Positions 22,856 to 34,477 of a stretch of 64,000 nt of DNA are shown here, in pieces. Under the pieces are notes generated by a model that did not search any database, had not been told where the DNA came from, and saw only the letters and a program-made list of their open reading frames with translations. Each line of letters starts with the position of its first letter. Position 1 is the first letter of the stretch. The stretch is from Eubacterium sp. (lineage in GTDB: Bacteria > Bacillota > Clostridia > Oscillospirales > Acutalibacteraceae). A program made the translations under genes and the position numbers. The stretch covers positions 1-64,000 of the forward strand of contig JAGHJI010000062.1 in NCBI GenBank assembly GCA_017886765.1, written 5' to 3'.

Positions 22856-24208
22856 ATGGATTCGTTTAATGACGTTTGGCAGGCTGTCCTGGATTATATA
22901 AAATCAAAAGTTAACGAAACCGCTTATAACCTATGGATAAAGATCGTAAAATTTGACGGTTTCAATAATTCGACCGTTACTCTGCGTTTTCCAAAACCAA
23001 TGCATCTGGAGATTGTAACATCTCAGTACGGAGAGCTTTTTGAAGAAGCTTTTGAGAATGTGCTGGGTTTTAAAGTAAATATTTCATATGTCTGCGACGA
23101 CGTTTTTGAAAACGAGAAAGAAAGCGGCAATACCACATATCAGGATAAGCATCTGGAGGATTACAGAAATTCACAGTTTACCTTTGAGAATTTTATTGTG
23201 GGTCCCAGCAACAGATTTGCCTATGCCGCCGCTAAAGCCGTGGCTTCTGACCCGGGGTCAAGACTTTCCTCCGGTTCAAGCTTCAGCAATTATAATCCGC
23301 TGTTCATATACGGTAATTCCGGTCTGGGAAAGACGCACATACTAAATGCAATCTGTCACGAGGTTGAAAAGAATTTTCCGGATATGAATATCATGTACGT
23401 CCGGGCAGAACAGTTTGCCAATGAATTTTACCAGGCGCTGCAGAACAAGACGATTGATGAGTTCCACAATAAATACAGAAATAATATTGACGTTTTTCTG
23501 ATTGACGATATACAGTTTATTTCAGGCAAGACATCAACGGAAGAGGAATTTTTCCATACCTTTGACACACTGGTATACGGCGGAAAACAGGTCGTTCTTA
23601 CCTCCGACAGACCGCCGAGAGATATTCAGTCCCTGACGGACAGACTGAAATCAAGATTTGAAGATGGTCTGCTGGCTGATATCCAGCCCCCTGAATTTGA
23701 AACAAGATGCGAAATAATAAAGCGCAAAGCAAAGCTTCTTAATTTTGAAATTTCAGATCAGGTAGTCAGCTATATTGCTGAAAAAATAAAATCCAACATT
23801 CGTCAGCTTGAAGGCGTTACAAAAAAACTCTATGCCCTTTGTGATATAAACGATCACACTCCGACGATTGCCTTGGCCCAAAGCGTTATAAAAGTCATTA
23901 TGGAAGATACCCAGCCCCTGCCCGTCACAATTCAGAAAATTGTGGACGAGGTCAGCAGGACAACGGGAATTTCCGTTGAGGATATCTACAGCAAGGTACA
24001 GAAAGCCAATATATCCCACGCGAGAAAAATCACTTTCTATGTTATCAGAAAAGTGACAAATATGAGTTATGAAGATATAGGCGAGGAATTTGACAAACAC
24101 CATTCAACGGTCATCTACAATATCGACCAGATTGAAAAGGAAATGGAAAAAAATTCAAAGCTGGCAAGACAAATAAACGATATTATCAGCAATGTAAAGA
24201 CGGAATAG
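22856..24208 (+). CDS. dnaA: chromosomal replication initiator DnaA
   Basis: An ATP-dependent initiator of 450 aa that melts oriC and loads helicase. Domain I (1-75) is typical; the linker domain II is short. The AAA+ domain carries Walker A GNSGLGKT (153-160), Walker B FLIDDIQFISGKTSTEEEFFHTF and the sensor/box VII region. In domain IV the DNA-binding signature, GGRDHTTV in E. coli and Bacillus, reads DKHHSTV (413-419): one residue shorter, with Arg to Lys and Asp to His at base-contact positions. The ribosome site GAAGGAGG precedes the ATG. It is followed by the repeat-rich oriC candidate and dnaN. Confidence 0.98.
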   Translation: MDSFNDVWQAVLDYIKSKVNETAYNLWIKIVKFDGFNNSTVTLRFPKPMHLEIVTSQYGELFEEAFENVLGFKVNISYVCDDVFENEKESGNTTYQDKHLEDYRNSQFTFENFIVGPSNRFAYAAAKAVASDPGSRLSSGSSFSNYNPLFIYGNSGLGKTHILNAICHEVEKNFPDMNIMYVRAEQFANEFYQALQNKTIDEFHNKYRNNIDVFLIDDIQFISGKTSTEEEFFHTFDTLVYGGKQVVLTSDRPPRDIQSLTDRLKSRFEDGLLADIQPPEFETRCEIIKRKAKLLNFEISDQVVSYIAEKIKSNIRQLEGVTKKLYALCDINDHTPTIALAQSVIKVIMEDTQPLPVTIQKIVDEVSRTTGISVEDIYSKVQKANISHARKITFYVIRKVTNMSYEDIGEEFDKHHSTVIYNIDQIEKEMEKNSKLARQINDIISNVKTE

Positions 24209-24443
24209 TAAAACAAATTTTTCAACATTTTTTTATTTTTCCGCAGATCATTTTTTAACAACGGCTGTTAAAAAAATTTTTTTCAACAACGTCAACATTT
24301 TTTCAACAATGAAAAATATAAAAAATGTTGTTCTGTTTTTCTTTTTAAACGGTAATTCTTAATCGTTTTTAACAATTTCAACACCATATATTACTACTAC
24401 TAAAAGCTAAATATTTCATAATAAATTGACGGAGGATAGATTT
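24209..24443 (+). other. oriC: candidate oriC (dnaA-dnaN gap with TTTTCAACA repeats)
   Basis: An extremely AT-rich gap with iterated 9-mers, all in + orientation: TTTTCAACA at 24219, 24280 and 24300; TTTTTAACA at 24252 and 24366; ATTTCAACA at 24375; ACGTCAACA at 24289. They are related to, but not, TTATCCACA. After the last one comes TACTACTACTA (24392-24402), which looks like DnaA-trio triplets (3'-GAT-5' on the other strand). A 10-bp dyad TTTTTTAACA / TGTTAAAAAA (24251-24275) may also act as the dnaA terminator. The origin role is inferred. Confidence 0.65.
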
Positions 24444-25556
24444 ATGAAATTCACCTGCAATACAAAAGAATTAAGCGAAGCCTGTTCAAATGTAATGAGA
24501 GCGGTAAGCACAAAAGTAACGATTCCTACCATTGAAGGAATACTGATCGAGTGCGGGTCCGATACATTAAGCCTTACCGGATATGATTTTGAAGTCGGTA
24601 TAAATACCATATTACAGGCAAATGTAACAGAACCCGGAGCAATTGTAATCAATGCCAAGGTTTTAAGTGATATTATAAGAAAATTGCCTGACGGCAATGT
24701 TACCTTTGAGATAAGCGGCACGTCCGTTTCCATTATCAGCGGCGCTGCGCAGTATAATATTATGGGTATTGACGCGGAGGATTATCCCGAACTTCCGTCT
24801 GTTTCCGGCGGATATCCGCTGTTTTTGAATGAAGCCGTTTTGCAGGGAATGGTCGCCCAGACCCTCTTTGCCGTTGCAGATAACGAATCAGCAAAACCGG
24901 TACATACGGGACTTAAATTTGAACTGACGCTCAATCAATTAAGACTGATAGGCGTTGACGGATACCGTCTTGCAATCCGAACGGAAACAGTTCAGTATGA
25001 CGGTGAGGATATCAGCTTTATCGTACCCAAGAAAACAATCAGAGAACTTATTAAACTGATGGGAACGGAAAGCGATAAAAATATTTCCATCAGTGTAGGA
25101 AAAAGACATATTGTATTTGATGTGGAAAATTACAGTGTGATAAGCCGCCTGCTTGACGGAGATTTTCTTGATTATAACGCAGCAATTCCAAAAACAGCGT
25201 CCACCACGGTTTTGATCAATACGGATGACGCAATTGAATGTATTGAAAGAACGCTTCCCGTTATAGAAAATGATAAAAAGAATCCTATCAGATGTTTATT
25301 TGACAATGATGAGATGCGTGTTTCCACCGTATCCAGTCTGGGAAGAGTTGTGGATTATACGCATGCCAATGTGAGCGGTGACAGGGTTGAAATCGGCTTC
25401 AATTCAAAATTTATTCTGGATGCTCTGCACGCAGCAGATACAGACCAGGTAAAGATCGAGCTGAACAGCGCCGTAAGTCCTGCGAAGGTTATGCCGATTA
25501 ATGATGACAGCTTTTTGTTCTTAGTTCTTCCCATGAGGCTGAAAAATGAAAATTAA
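24444..25556 (+). CDS. dnaN: DNA polymerase III beta clamp
   Basis: Sliding clamp of 370 aa that tethers Pol III and other DNA enzymes. It has three repeated clamp domains, beginning MKFTCNTKELSEACSNVMRAVS and ending with the family's C-terminal MPINDDSFLFLVLPMRL. The start is moved from 24426 to ATG 24444, which has GGAGG nine bases upstream. It overlaps the next gene by 11 bases. Confidence 0.98.
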   Translation: MKFTCNTKELSEACSNVMRAVSTKVTIPTIEGILIECGSDTLSLTGYDFEVGINTILQANVTEPGAIVINAKVLSDIIRKLPDGNVTFEISGTSVSIISGAAQYNIMGIDAEDYPELPSVSGGYPLFLNEAVLQGMVAQTLFAVADNESAKPVHTGLKFELTLNQLRLIGVDGYRLAIRTETVQYDGEDISFIVPKKTIRELIKLMGTESDKNISISVGKRHIVFDVENYSVISRLLDGDFLDYNAAIPKTASTTVLINTDDAIECIERTLPVIENDKKNPIRCLFDNDEMRVSTVSSLGRVVDYTHANVSGDRVEIGFNSKFILDALHAADTDQVKIELNSAVSPAKVMPINDDSFLFLVLPMRLKNEN

Positions 25557-25794
25557 AGTAAAAGCCGCAAAGAGAAAAAACGAGGACGTATTTATTCAGA
25601 CAGAATTTATAAGACTCGACGCTTTTCTTAAATTTAAAGGAATTGCCGGGACCGGAGGGCAGGCAAAGGAATTTGTGCAAAACGGAATCGTAAAAGTAAA
25701 CGGCGAGATCTGTACTGCCAGGGGAAAGAAAATAAGAAACGGAGATACGGTTTCCATATTCAGTACGGATTATTGTATTAAAAATGAAAATTAA
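25546..25794 (+). CDS. yaaA: S4-domain RNA-binding protein YaaA/RlbA
   Basis: An 82-aa protein with a C-terminal S4 domain: FIRLDAFLKFKGIAGTGGQAKEFVQNGIVKVNGE, TARGKKIRNGD. It is the conserved small partner between dnaN and recF in Firmicutes; its role is thought to be RNA or ribosome binding. It overlaps both neighbours by 11 bases, implying translational coupling. Confidence 0.93.
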   Translation: MKIKVKAAKRKNEDVFIQTEFIRLDAFLKFKGIAGTGGQAKEFVQNGIVKVNGEICTARGKKIRNGDTVSIFSTDYCIKNEN

Positions 25795-26872
25795 TTCAAT
25801 CAGTATAGAAAATTACAGAAATATTGAAAGTCTGAATCTGGAATTTGACGACGTGAACATCATTTACGGCGAAAATGCCCAGGGAAAAACAAATCTGATA
25901 GAAGCAATATATCTTTTCACCGGAAGCAAAAGTTTCAGAGGAATAAAGGATAAAGAGCTTGTTAAATTCGGCAGCGATTTTTCCAGACTTAAGATTGATT
26001 TTGAAAATGAAAACAGAAAACAGAATGCTCAAATCGTAATAGATAAAAAGAGAACAGCCACATTAAACGGTATCAAAAAAAAATCCGCCGCGGCGCTGGG
26101 AGAAGAACTGAAAGCGGTAATTTTCTCGCCTGTTCATTTGTCTATGGTCAAGGACGGACCGGCGGAAAGGCGTAAATTTATGGATAACGCCCTTTGTCAG
26201 CTTAAATATAATTACCGCAGTGTTTTAAAGGAATACAACCGCGCCCTTGCCCAGAGAAATATGCTGCTTAAGGACATTTCTAAAAACAGCTCGCTGACGG
26301 ATATGCTTTATATCTGGGATAACAATCTGGCAAAAAGCGGCGCAAAAATTATTTTTCAGCGTAATAAATATGTTGAAGCGCTCCTTCCCTACGCAAAAGA
26401 GGTTTTTGACGGACTTTCAAAGGGTAAGGAAAATATGGATTTGATTCTAAAAGGTCCTTTTGACTATAAAGATTTGAGTGTAAAAGAGATTGAAAAACAG
26501 CTTCTGCTCACTTTTGAAAACACCAGAAGCGCAGATTTTATGAACAGAATCACAACGGCGGGTCCCCACCGTGATGATATGGAAATACTTATCAACGAAA
26601 AAAGCGCGCGGACTTTCGGTTCCCAGGGACAGCAGCGTTCATGTGTTCTGGCGCTGAAACTTGCCGAGGCGAGCCTGCTCAAGGAGATGACCGAAAATGA
26701 GCCGCTGGCTCTTTTGGACGATGTGATGAGCGAGCTTGACTTATCAAGACAGGATTATATTTTGAATCATATTAAAAATTGGCAGGTATTTATTACCTGC
26801 TGTGACGCGGATACGGTTTTACGTCTGAAGAAAGGAAAGACTTTTCATATGGAAAACGGAGGACTTATCTGA
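25784..26872 (+). CDS. recF: DNA repair ATPase RecF
   Basis: An SMC-like ATPase of 362 aa that helps load RecA at gaps and in replication restart. Walker A GENAQGKTNLIEAIY lies near residue 30; the ABC signature (FGSQGQQRS) and Walker B (PLALLDDVMSELD) are near the C-terminus. It overlaps yaaA by 11 bases and remB by 1 base. Confidence 0.97.
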   Translation: MKINSISIENYRNIESLNLEFDDVNIIYGENAQGKTNLIEAIYLFTGSKSFRGIKDKELVKFGSDFSRLKIDFENENRKQNAQIVIDKKRTATLNGIKKKSAAALGEELKAVIFSPVHLSMVKDGPAERRKFMDNALCQLKYNYRSVLKEYNRALAQRNMLLKDISKNSSLTDMLYIWDNNLAKSGAKIIFQRNKYVEALLPYAKEVFDGLSKGKENMDLILKGPFDYKDLSVKEIEKQLLLTFENTRSADFMNRITTAGPHRDDMEILINEKSARTFGSQGQQRSCVLALKLAEASLLKEMTENEPLALLDDVMSELDLSRQDYILNHIKNWQVFITCCDADTVLRLKKGKTFHMENGGLI

Positions 26873-27105
26873 TGTATCTGTACCTTGGCGGAGATACTGC
26901 CGTAAAAACAGACAGAATCATAGGCATTTTTGATATGGATACGTCCACCGTGAATAAAGCCACAAGGGATTATCTCTCAAAGGCGGAAAAAGAAAAAAGA
27001 ATTGTCTATGTAAACTATGAACTGCCGAAAAGTTTTATAGTTTGTGAAGATAAGATATATGTGTGTCCGCTGAATACGGCGACACTTTTAAAGCGCAGTA
27101 AATAA
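26872..27105 (+). CDS. remB: RemB-like DUF370 protein
   Basis: A 77-aa protein of the DUF370 family (extracellular matrix regulatory protein B, formerly YaaB), beginning MYLYLGGDTAVKTDRIIGIFDMDTSTV. Its relative RemA binds DNA as a ring and activates biofilm genes; the role of RemB itself is less clear. Its ATG overlaps the recF stop (TGATG). It is 12 bases upstream of gyrB, as in Bacillus. Confidence 0.92.
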   Translation: MYLYLGGDTAVKTDRIIGIFDMDTSTVNKATRDYLSKAEKEKRIVYVNYELPKSFIVCEDKIYVCPLNTATLLKRSK

Positions 27106-27117
27106 GGAGTTTTATAA

Positions 27118-29076
<1,959 letters not shown>

Positions 29077-29086
29077 GAAGTGAGCC

Positions 29087-29581
29087 ATGAAATTAACTTT
29101 TAAAATGACGCCTGAGGAATATTATCTCGGCTGGAAATACAGAATGAAAAAATGGTCAAAATTTGATGTGAATAAGATTGTTTTGATTCTATCTTTGGTT
29201 TTGGTTATACTTTTTATTATTTTGAGAGTGGATATATATTTCATCATCTGTATTTTGCTGCTTATGGCAGGGATAATGCTCTCTCTTTCAGCACAGAAAA
29301 AGTCAGTCATGAGAAGCTATGCGTATTCGCCGGTAAATAACGGCGAGCAGACGGTAAGGATTTATGACGAGGGGATCGAGTTTTTTAACAGCTATGAAAA
29401 AATGTTTACCCCCTGGCAGAGCGTCTACGCCGTTCAGGAAACGCCGCAGTATATAAAAATACTGTCCGGATACAGTGCCGGAATGGCGGTTATCAGTAAA
29501 AGCCGCTATGCTTCAGCTGAGCTTGACGGCATTATCGGCGCCATAAAATCCCATATAAAAGTTGAGGAGGGTAAAAAATAA
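29087..29581 (+). CDS. YcxB-like membrane protein 1
   Basis: A 164-aa protein with a short N-terminal segment, two adjacent transmembrane helices (about residues 29-65) and a soluble C-terminal domain: GEQTVRIYDEGIEFFNSYEKMFTPWQSVYAV, the YcxB-like pattern. The function of this family is unknown. It lies 10 bases after gyrB and overlaps the following homologue by 1 base, so it is part of the gyrase transcript. Confidence 0.75.
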   Translation: MKLTFKMTPEEYYLGWKYRMKKWSKFDVNKIVLILSLVLVILFIILRVDIYFIICILLLMAGIMLSLSAQKKSVMRSYAYSPVNNGEQTVRIYDEGIEFFNSYEKMFTPWQSVYAVQETPQYIKILSGYSAGMAVISKSRYASAELDGIIGAIKSHIKVEEGKK

Positions 29582-30102
29582 TGACGGAATTTACCTATTC
29601 TCTCACCGATGAGGATTATATCTGTTTTGAGAAATTCAAATTAAAAAGAAACAAAACCGTTTTTATCGTATATATCATATCTCTTTTTTATGTGGCGATG
29701 AGCGTTTACGACGCAATCGTTTATAAAGCATATGATCTGATATTCATCACCATAGGTTTTGTTATTCTAATCTGCGCGGCGACGGCTTACGTCTATTTTG
29801 CCGCCCCGAAAAAGCGGGTCAGAAAAATGCTCGCGGCTGACAGCACCTATACGGGGGAAAACAGCATCAAGATAGGTGAAAAGGAAATTGAAATAAAAAA
29901 TTTACCCCGGGAAAATCAGCGGGGCATGGTGGCGGTCTATCCGTATTCGGTCATGTCCGTAATCTATGAGACAGAGGAAAGCTATTATTTTCTCATAGGT
30001 ATGACCGTGAAAATTCTTCCCAAAAGGGTGATTCCGCCGGCCCTTTCGGATTATGTGAAAAAAACGCTCAGCAAAAACAGAAACTATATTTATTTAAAAT
30101 AA
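29581..30102 (+). CDS. YcxB-like membrane protein 2
   Basis: A 173-aa protein with the same architecture as the preceding one: polar start ([22 protein letters not shown]), two helices, then a soluble domain with [17 protein letters not shown] and a hydrophobic end strand. The two appear to be an ancient tandem duplication, though identity is low. Its ATG overlaps the previous stop (TAATG). It sits between gyrB and gyrA, which are usually adjacent. Confidence 0.7.
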   Translation: MTEFTYSLTDEDYICFEKFKLKRNKTVFIVYIISLFYVAMSVYDAIVYKAYDLIFITIGFVILICAATAYVYFAAPKKRVRKMLAADSTYTGENSIKIGEKEIEIKNLPRENQRGMVAVYPYSVMSVIYETEESYYFLIGMTVKILPKRVIPPALSDYVKKTLSKNRNYIYLK

Positions 30103-30133
30103 AAGATTCCCCTTGGAATCGGAGGAAGACAGA

Positions 30134-32635
30134 ATGGACAATAATGAAATTCGATATGACAATCAGAAAATCGTGGATGTTGAAATCAGCTCGGAGATAA
30201 GAAAGGCTTTCCTTGACTACTCCATGAGCGTTATCGTACAGCGCGCGCTGCCGGATGTTCGCGACGGACTCAAGCCGGTACACAGAAGAATCCTCTACGC
30301 AATGTACGATAATAATCTGTATCCCACAAATCCTTACCGCAAGTGCGCCACCACTGTCGGTGAAGTGCTGGGTCACTATCACCCCCACGGCGACGCGTCC
30401 GTTTATGACGCTATGGTAAGGCTTGCTCAGCCGTTTTCCATGCGGCATACTCTGGTTGACGGTCACGGCAACTTCGGCTCAATAGACGGCGACCCGCCTG
30501 CGGCGTACCGTTATACTGAATCACGCCTGAGCAAAACAGCAATGAAAATGCTTGAGGATATCAAGAAAGATACGGTGGATTTTGCTCCGAACTTTGATGA
30601 TACCACAAAAGAGCCCACGGTACTGCCGTCGCGTTTTCCGAATCTTCTGGTAAACGGCTCATCAGGTATTGCCGTAGGTATGGCGACAAATATTCCTCCT
30701 CACAATATGAGAGAGGTCGTTGAGGGAATGTGTTTTCTGATTGACCATCCTGACGCTTCTCTGGAAGAAATCATGGAATTTATAAAAGGTCCGGACTTCC
30801 CCACCGGCGGTATCATTATGGGCGCCAAGGGAATCAGAGAGGCATACGCCACCGGCAGAGGAAAGATTTATGTCAGAGCCAAGGCAGAGATCGTTGAGAC
30901 CAGAGGAGACCGCTTTAAAATCGTTGTAAGTGAAATTCCCTACAGTGTAAACAAAGCAAGACTGATTACAAGGATTGCCGATCTGGTAAAGGAAAAACGC
31001 CTTGAGGGCGTTGCGGACGTTCAGGATTATTCCGACCGCAGAGGCATGCATATTGAGATTGTAGTCAAGAGAGACGCCAATGCCCAGGTGGTTCTTAACA
31101 ATCTTTATAAAATGACGGATATGCAGGTCACCTTCGGCGCAATTATGCTGGCGCTGGACGACGGCGTTCCGAAGGTACTTACCTTAAAGGAAATTCTGGA
31201 GAAATATATTACTTTCCAGAGACAGATCGTTACCAGGAGAACGCAGTTCGACCTAAAAAAAGCGCAGGACAGAGCTCATATTCTGGAGGGCCTTGCCAGA
31301 GCGATAGATATAGTTGACGACGTCATTGCCACTATCCGTGCCTGCAAGGGCGGACAGGCTGAGGCAAAGCAGGCCATCATGGATAAATTTGATTTTGATG
31401 AGCCGCAGGCGGCGGCGATTGTCGCATACCGTCTCGGTCAGCTTGCCGGACTTGAGATTGAAAAGATTTTGAACGAGTTGGAGGAGCTCCACGATAAAAT
31501 TGCGGATTTTCTTGACATTCTTTCTCATGAACAGAGAATTTCCGACATAATTAAGGCAGAATCCAGAGAAATCGCGGAAAAATTCGGAGACGAGAGAAGA
31601 ACGGAGATATCCGCCTTCAGCGGTGATGTGGACGACGAGGATCTTATTCCGGTTGAGGAATGCATCCTTACACTGACGGAAAAAGGATATATGAAGCGTC
31701 AGACCGTGGATACATACAAGGCGCAGAACCGAGGCGGCCGCGGCATTCTCGGTATGACAAGGCGCGAGGAGGACGTGGCAAAAACGATGTTCTCCTGCTC
31801 CACCCATGATTATATCCTTATCTTTACGAACAAGGGAAAGGTGTTTAAGCTCAAGGGCTATGAAATTCCGGAGGCTTCACGTACCAGCAAAGGTATGAAC
31901 GTAGTGAATATTCTTCCGCTTGAAAACGGAGAGCAGATCAGCGCGATGGTCAAGGTTCCGCAGGAGGAGGAAAGAACGTATCTCTGTATGGTTACAAGAA
32001 ACGGAATTATCAAAAGGACCTCTCTTGACCAGTATAAGCACATACGCAAGACCGGAATCATCGCAATCAATCTTGACGAGGACGACGAGCTTTCCTGGGC
32101 AGATATTACCGACGGCAAGAGAAATCTTATTGTTGCGACCCATGACGGTATGAGTATCTGTTTTAAGGAGAATGACGCCAGACTTATAGGCAGGACCGCA
32201 AGGGGCGTCAAGGCAATACAGCTTGACGACGGCGACTATGTTGTTGGCTTCGCGGTGGAGAGAGAAGGCTATACCCTTCTCACCGTTTCCGAAACGGGAT
32301 ACGGCAGAAAGAGTGAATTCAGTGATTACCGTGTTCAGTCAAGAGCAGGCAAAGGACTGATTAACTACCGTACCGGTCAGTACGGAAAAGTTGCAATGAT
32401 CGCTCCCGTTAACGATGATAACGATGTTATTATGATTTCTTCGGACGGCATTATCATACGTACCCATGCCGACCAGATCTCAACTTTCCAGAGACCGTCA
32501 AAGGGTGTTAAGGTGATGAAGGTCAATGACGGCGAAAAAATCGCCACCCTGTCCATTGTTGACAGGCTTGAGGAAGAGGAGCCGGAAGAAGAGAACGGTT
32601 TGCCAACCGAGCAGAGTGATGAGGTACGTGAATAA
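30134..32635 (+). CDS. gyrA: DNA gyrase subunit A
   Basis: Breakage-reunion subunit, 833 aa. The active Tyr is in AAYRYTE (Tyr127); the quinolone region reads [17 protein letters not shown]. Aligned with E. coli GDSAVYD, position 83 is Ala (Ala88 here) with Ser one residue on, the same GDAS arrangement as in mycobacteria. The GyrA box is QNRGGRG, and beta-pinwheel repeats follow. The track start (TTG 30113) is rejected for ATG 30134, eight bases after GGAGG. Confidence 0.97.
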   Translation: MDNNEIRYDNQKIVDVEISSEIRKAFLDYSMSVIVQRALPDVRDGLKPVHRRILYAMYDNNLYPTNPYRKCATTVGEVLGHYHPHGDASVYDAMVRLAQPFSMRHTLVDGHGNFGSIDGDPPAAYRYTESRLSKTAMKMLEDIKKDTVDFAPNFDDTTKEPTVLPSRFPNLLVNGSSGIAVGMATNIPPHNMREVVEGMCFLIDHPDASLEEIMEFIKGPDFPTGGIIMGAKGIREAYATGRGKIYVRAKAEIVETRGDRFKIVVSEIPYSVNKARLITRIADLVKEKRLEGVADVQDYSDRRGMHIEIVVKRDANAQVVLNNLYKMTDMQVTFGAIMLALDDGVPKVLTLKEILEKYITFQRQIVTRRTQFDLKKAQDRAHILEGLARAIDIVDDVIATIRACKGGQAEAKQAIMDKFDFDEPQAAAIVAYRLGQLAGLEIEKILNELEELHDKIADFLDILSHEQRISDIIKAESREIAEKFGDERRTEISAFSGDVDDEDLIPVEECILTLTEKGYMKRQTVDTYKAQNRGGRGILGMTRREEDVAKTMFSCSTHDYILIFTNKGKVFKLKGYEIPEASRTSKGMNVVNILPLENGEQISAMVKVPQEEERTYLCMVTRNGIIKRTSLDQYKHIRKTGIIAINLDEDDELSWADITDGKRNLIVATHDGMSICFKENDARLIGRTARGVKAIQLDDGDYVVGFAVEREGYTLLTVSETGYGRKSEFSDYRVQSRAGKGLINYRTGQYGKVAMIAPVNDDNDVIMISSDGIIIRTHADQISTFQRPSKGVKVMKVNDGEKIATLSIVDRLEEEEPEEENGLPTEQSDEVRE

Positions 32636-32765
32636 TAAAAAGTAATTTATTATTCATACTAAATATAAGGTTTTTTGTAAAAACGGTTATTTACAATTTG
32701 TTTATGGAAATTGAGCAATATTTGTTGTATAATGTCAGAAACCTTGTAAAGAGGAGTGTAATCCA

Positions 32766-34382
32766 TTGGAGAAAGAGTCATATAGCATAGATGATATCCT
32801 CTCAGAAGTAAAAAAACGCCGGGAAGAGCAGGAAAGAGCCCTGAAAAAGGAAGTCTCAAACAAAGAGGGAAAAGGGGCGGACTCTCCAAAACCTGTTGCC
32901 GAAAAAACTGCGGTTACAAAGGAAGAACTTAAGCCTCAGGCGCAGAAAAAGCAGAGCGCGCTGAAAATGAAAAACGAGGTCAACGATTCACAAGAAGAAA
33001 AGCCGGAATTTGATGAAGTTGTGATTTCAAAGGATAACGGTGAAACCGCACAAGAAGATGAGGAGATCCCTTCTGAAAAAGAAGAAGCGCCGGAAAAAGA
33101 GGAAAGCCGCGAACAGACAGCGGAAGCTTTGCCGGAGGAAAATGAAGGAATGGTAGACATCCTTCAGCTTTCAGAAGACGCCGCAGAGCAGATCATTCCT
33201 CAGGAGCAGCAGGACAAGCCGGTAAAGAAAAAATTCTTTAAGACAAAGAAAGGTAAAATCGTCAAAGCAATAATTATCATCCTTGTTATTCTTATTGTGG
33301 CGGCGGGAGTATACGCGGCAATTTATATTAATAATATGCTAAATGATGTGGCCGATGATGACAGCGAGCCGTATCAGGCGGTGGAATATTACGACGGAAT
33401 GGATTTCCTTCAGGAAGATTTTCCGATGATTGAGGAACAGTCGGCGTATGATGTTTACAGCTATAAGGAATATCTTAAATACTGGTATCAGAATGGCGAC
33501 CCGGTAAGGTCATCCCACGTAATGAATATTCTTCTGATCGGTGAGGATACAAGAGATGAAGAGATCAGCGACACGTCAAGAGCGGATTCTGCCATAATTG
33601 TCAGCATCAATATTGATTCGGGCAATATTTATATGACCTCTATTTTAAGAGACCTTTATGTTTACTATGAAGTAAACGGCGAGGGCTATTACGGAAAGAT
33701 CAACGAGGCTGCTTCCAACGGTGGTATGAATACCTATATCAATACCATAGAGAGGTATTACAAGGTTTCCATTGATAATTACGCGGTTGTCAATTTCGCC
33801 AGTTTCCCGAAAATTATTGACGCTTTGGGAGGCGTTGAAGTTGCCCTTACTGACGCCGAGGTCTATGAGGTAAACAACCACCAAACACGATACGGCTATG
33901 TTACACTTCCCCAGGCGCAGTATGACGCTGAGGGAAATCCGCAAAAGGTTATGCTGACCGGTGAGCAGGCGCTGGCATATTGCAGAATAAGGAAGATTGA
34001 TTCTGACAACGCCAGAGCGGACAGACAGAAAACCGTACTCAGCGAGCTTTTCAGTATGATGAAGAGTTCGGGAACCTTGGATGCGGTCAAGGTCGTTAAC
34101 CAGCTTTCCCAGTATACAAAAACAGGCTATACGAAAAAGGAACTGATATCCATCGGAAATCTTGCCCTGAGGGACGGCTGGCTCAATTATAATATTCAGA
34201 CAACAAACGTGCCCTCCACGGAAAACAGCCAGGGCGGACAGTATTTCTCCGTCAGCTACAATAACTGGATCTGGCTTGCAGATATACCGAAGGACGCTTA
34301 TGACCTTCAGATGATGATATACGGAAAGTCAAATATTCAGCTCAGTGAAAACAGACCGGATTATATCGCAATGGGAAGATAA
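32766..34382 (+). CDS. LCP family protein with long acidic N-terminus
   Basis: An LCP-type glycopolymer ligase of 538 aa. Residues 1-160 are a charged, Glu/Lys-rich cytoplasmic tail of low complexity, then one membrane helix (165-188) and the LCP domain from about 253, with RADSAIIVSIN, SILRDLYV, GGVEVALTDAE and CRIRKIDSDNARADRQK. The start is TTG at 32766 with GAGGAG nine bases upstream; no ATG is available nearby. A possible -10 (TATAAT at 32728) gives it a promoter after gyrA. It is the longest LCP protein in the window. Confidence 0.92.
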   Translation: MEKESYSIDDILSEVKKRREEQERALKKEVSNKEGKGADSPKPVAEKTAVTKEELKPQAQKKQSALKMKNEVNDSQEEKPEFDEVVISKDNGETAQEDEEIPSEKEEAPEKEESREQTAEALPEENEGMVDILQLSEDAAEQIIPQEQQDKPVKKKFFKTKKGKIVKAIIIILVILIVAAGVYAAIYINNMLNDVADDDSEPYQAVEYYDGMDFLQEDFPMIEEQSAYDVYSYKEYLKYWYQNGDPVRSSHVMNILLIGEDTRDEEISDTSRADSAIIVSINIDSGNIYMTSILRDLYVYYEVNGEGYYGKINEAASNGGMNTYINTIERYYKVSIDNYAVVNFASFPKIIDALGGVEVALTDAEVYEVNNHQTRYGYVTLPQAQYDAEGNPQKVMLTGEQALAYCRIRKIDSDNARADRQKTVLSELFSMMKSSGTLDAVKVVNQLSQYTKTGYTKKELISIGNLALRDGWLNYNIQTTNVPSTENSQGGQYFSVSYNNWIWLADIPKDAYDLQMMIYGKSNIQLSENRPDYIAMGR

Positions 34383-34390
34383 AAACAAAA

Positions 34391-34425
34391 AATGCCCCCT
34401 GACTTCAGGGGGCATTTCCCTTTTA
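34391..34425 (+). terminator. LCP gene terminator
   Basis: AATGCCCCCTGA / TCAGGGGGCATT, followed by TCCCTTTTA, eight bases after the stop. Confidence 0.88.
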
Positions 34426-34430
34426 TAAGT

Positions 34431-34462
34431 AAGGAAGCTGTGAAATGTTTTACGGCTTCCTT
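34431..34462 (-). terminator. esterase gene terminator
   Basis: AAGGAAGC / GCTTCCTT plus further pairing, just beyond the 3' end of the minus-strand esterase. The T-run (ACTTATAAAA on the minus strand) is weak. Confidence 0.55.
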
Positions 34463-34477
34463 ATAATATTTGTAAAC

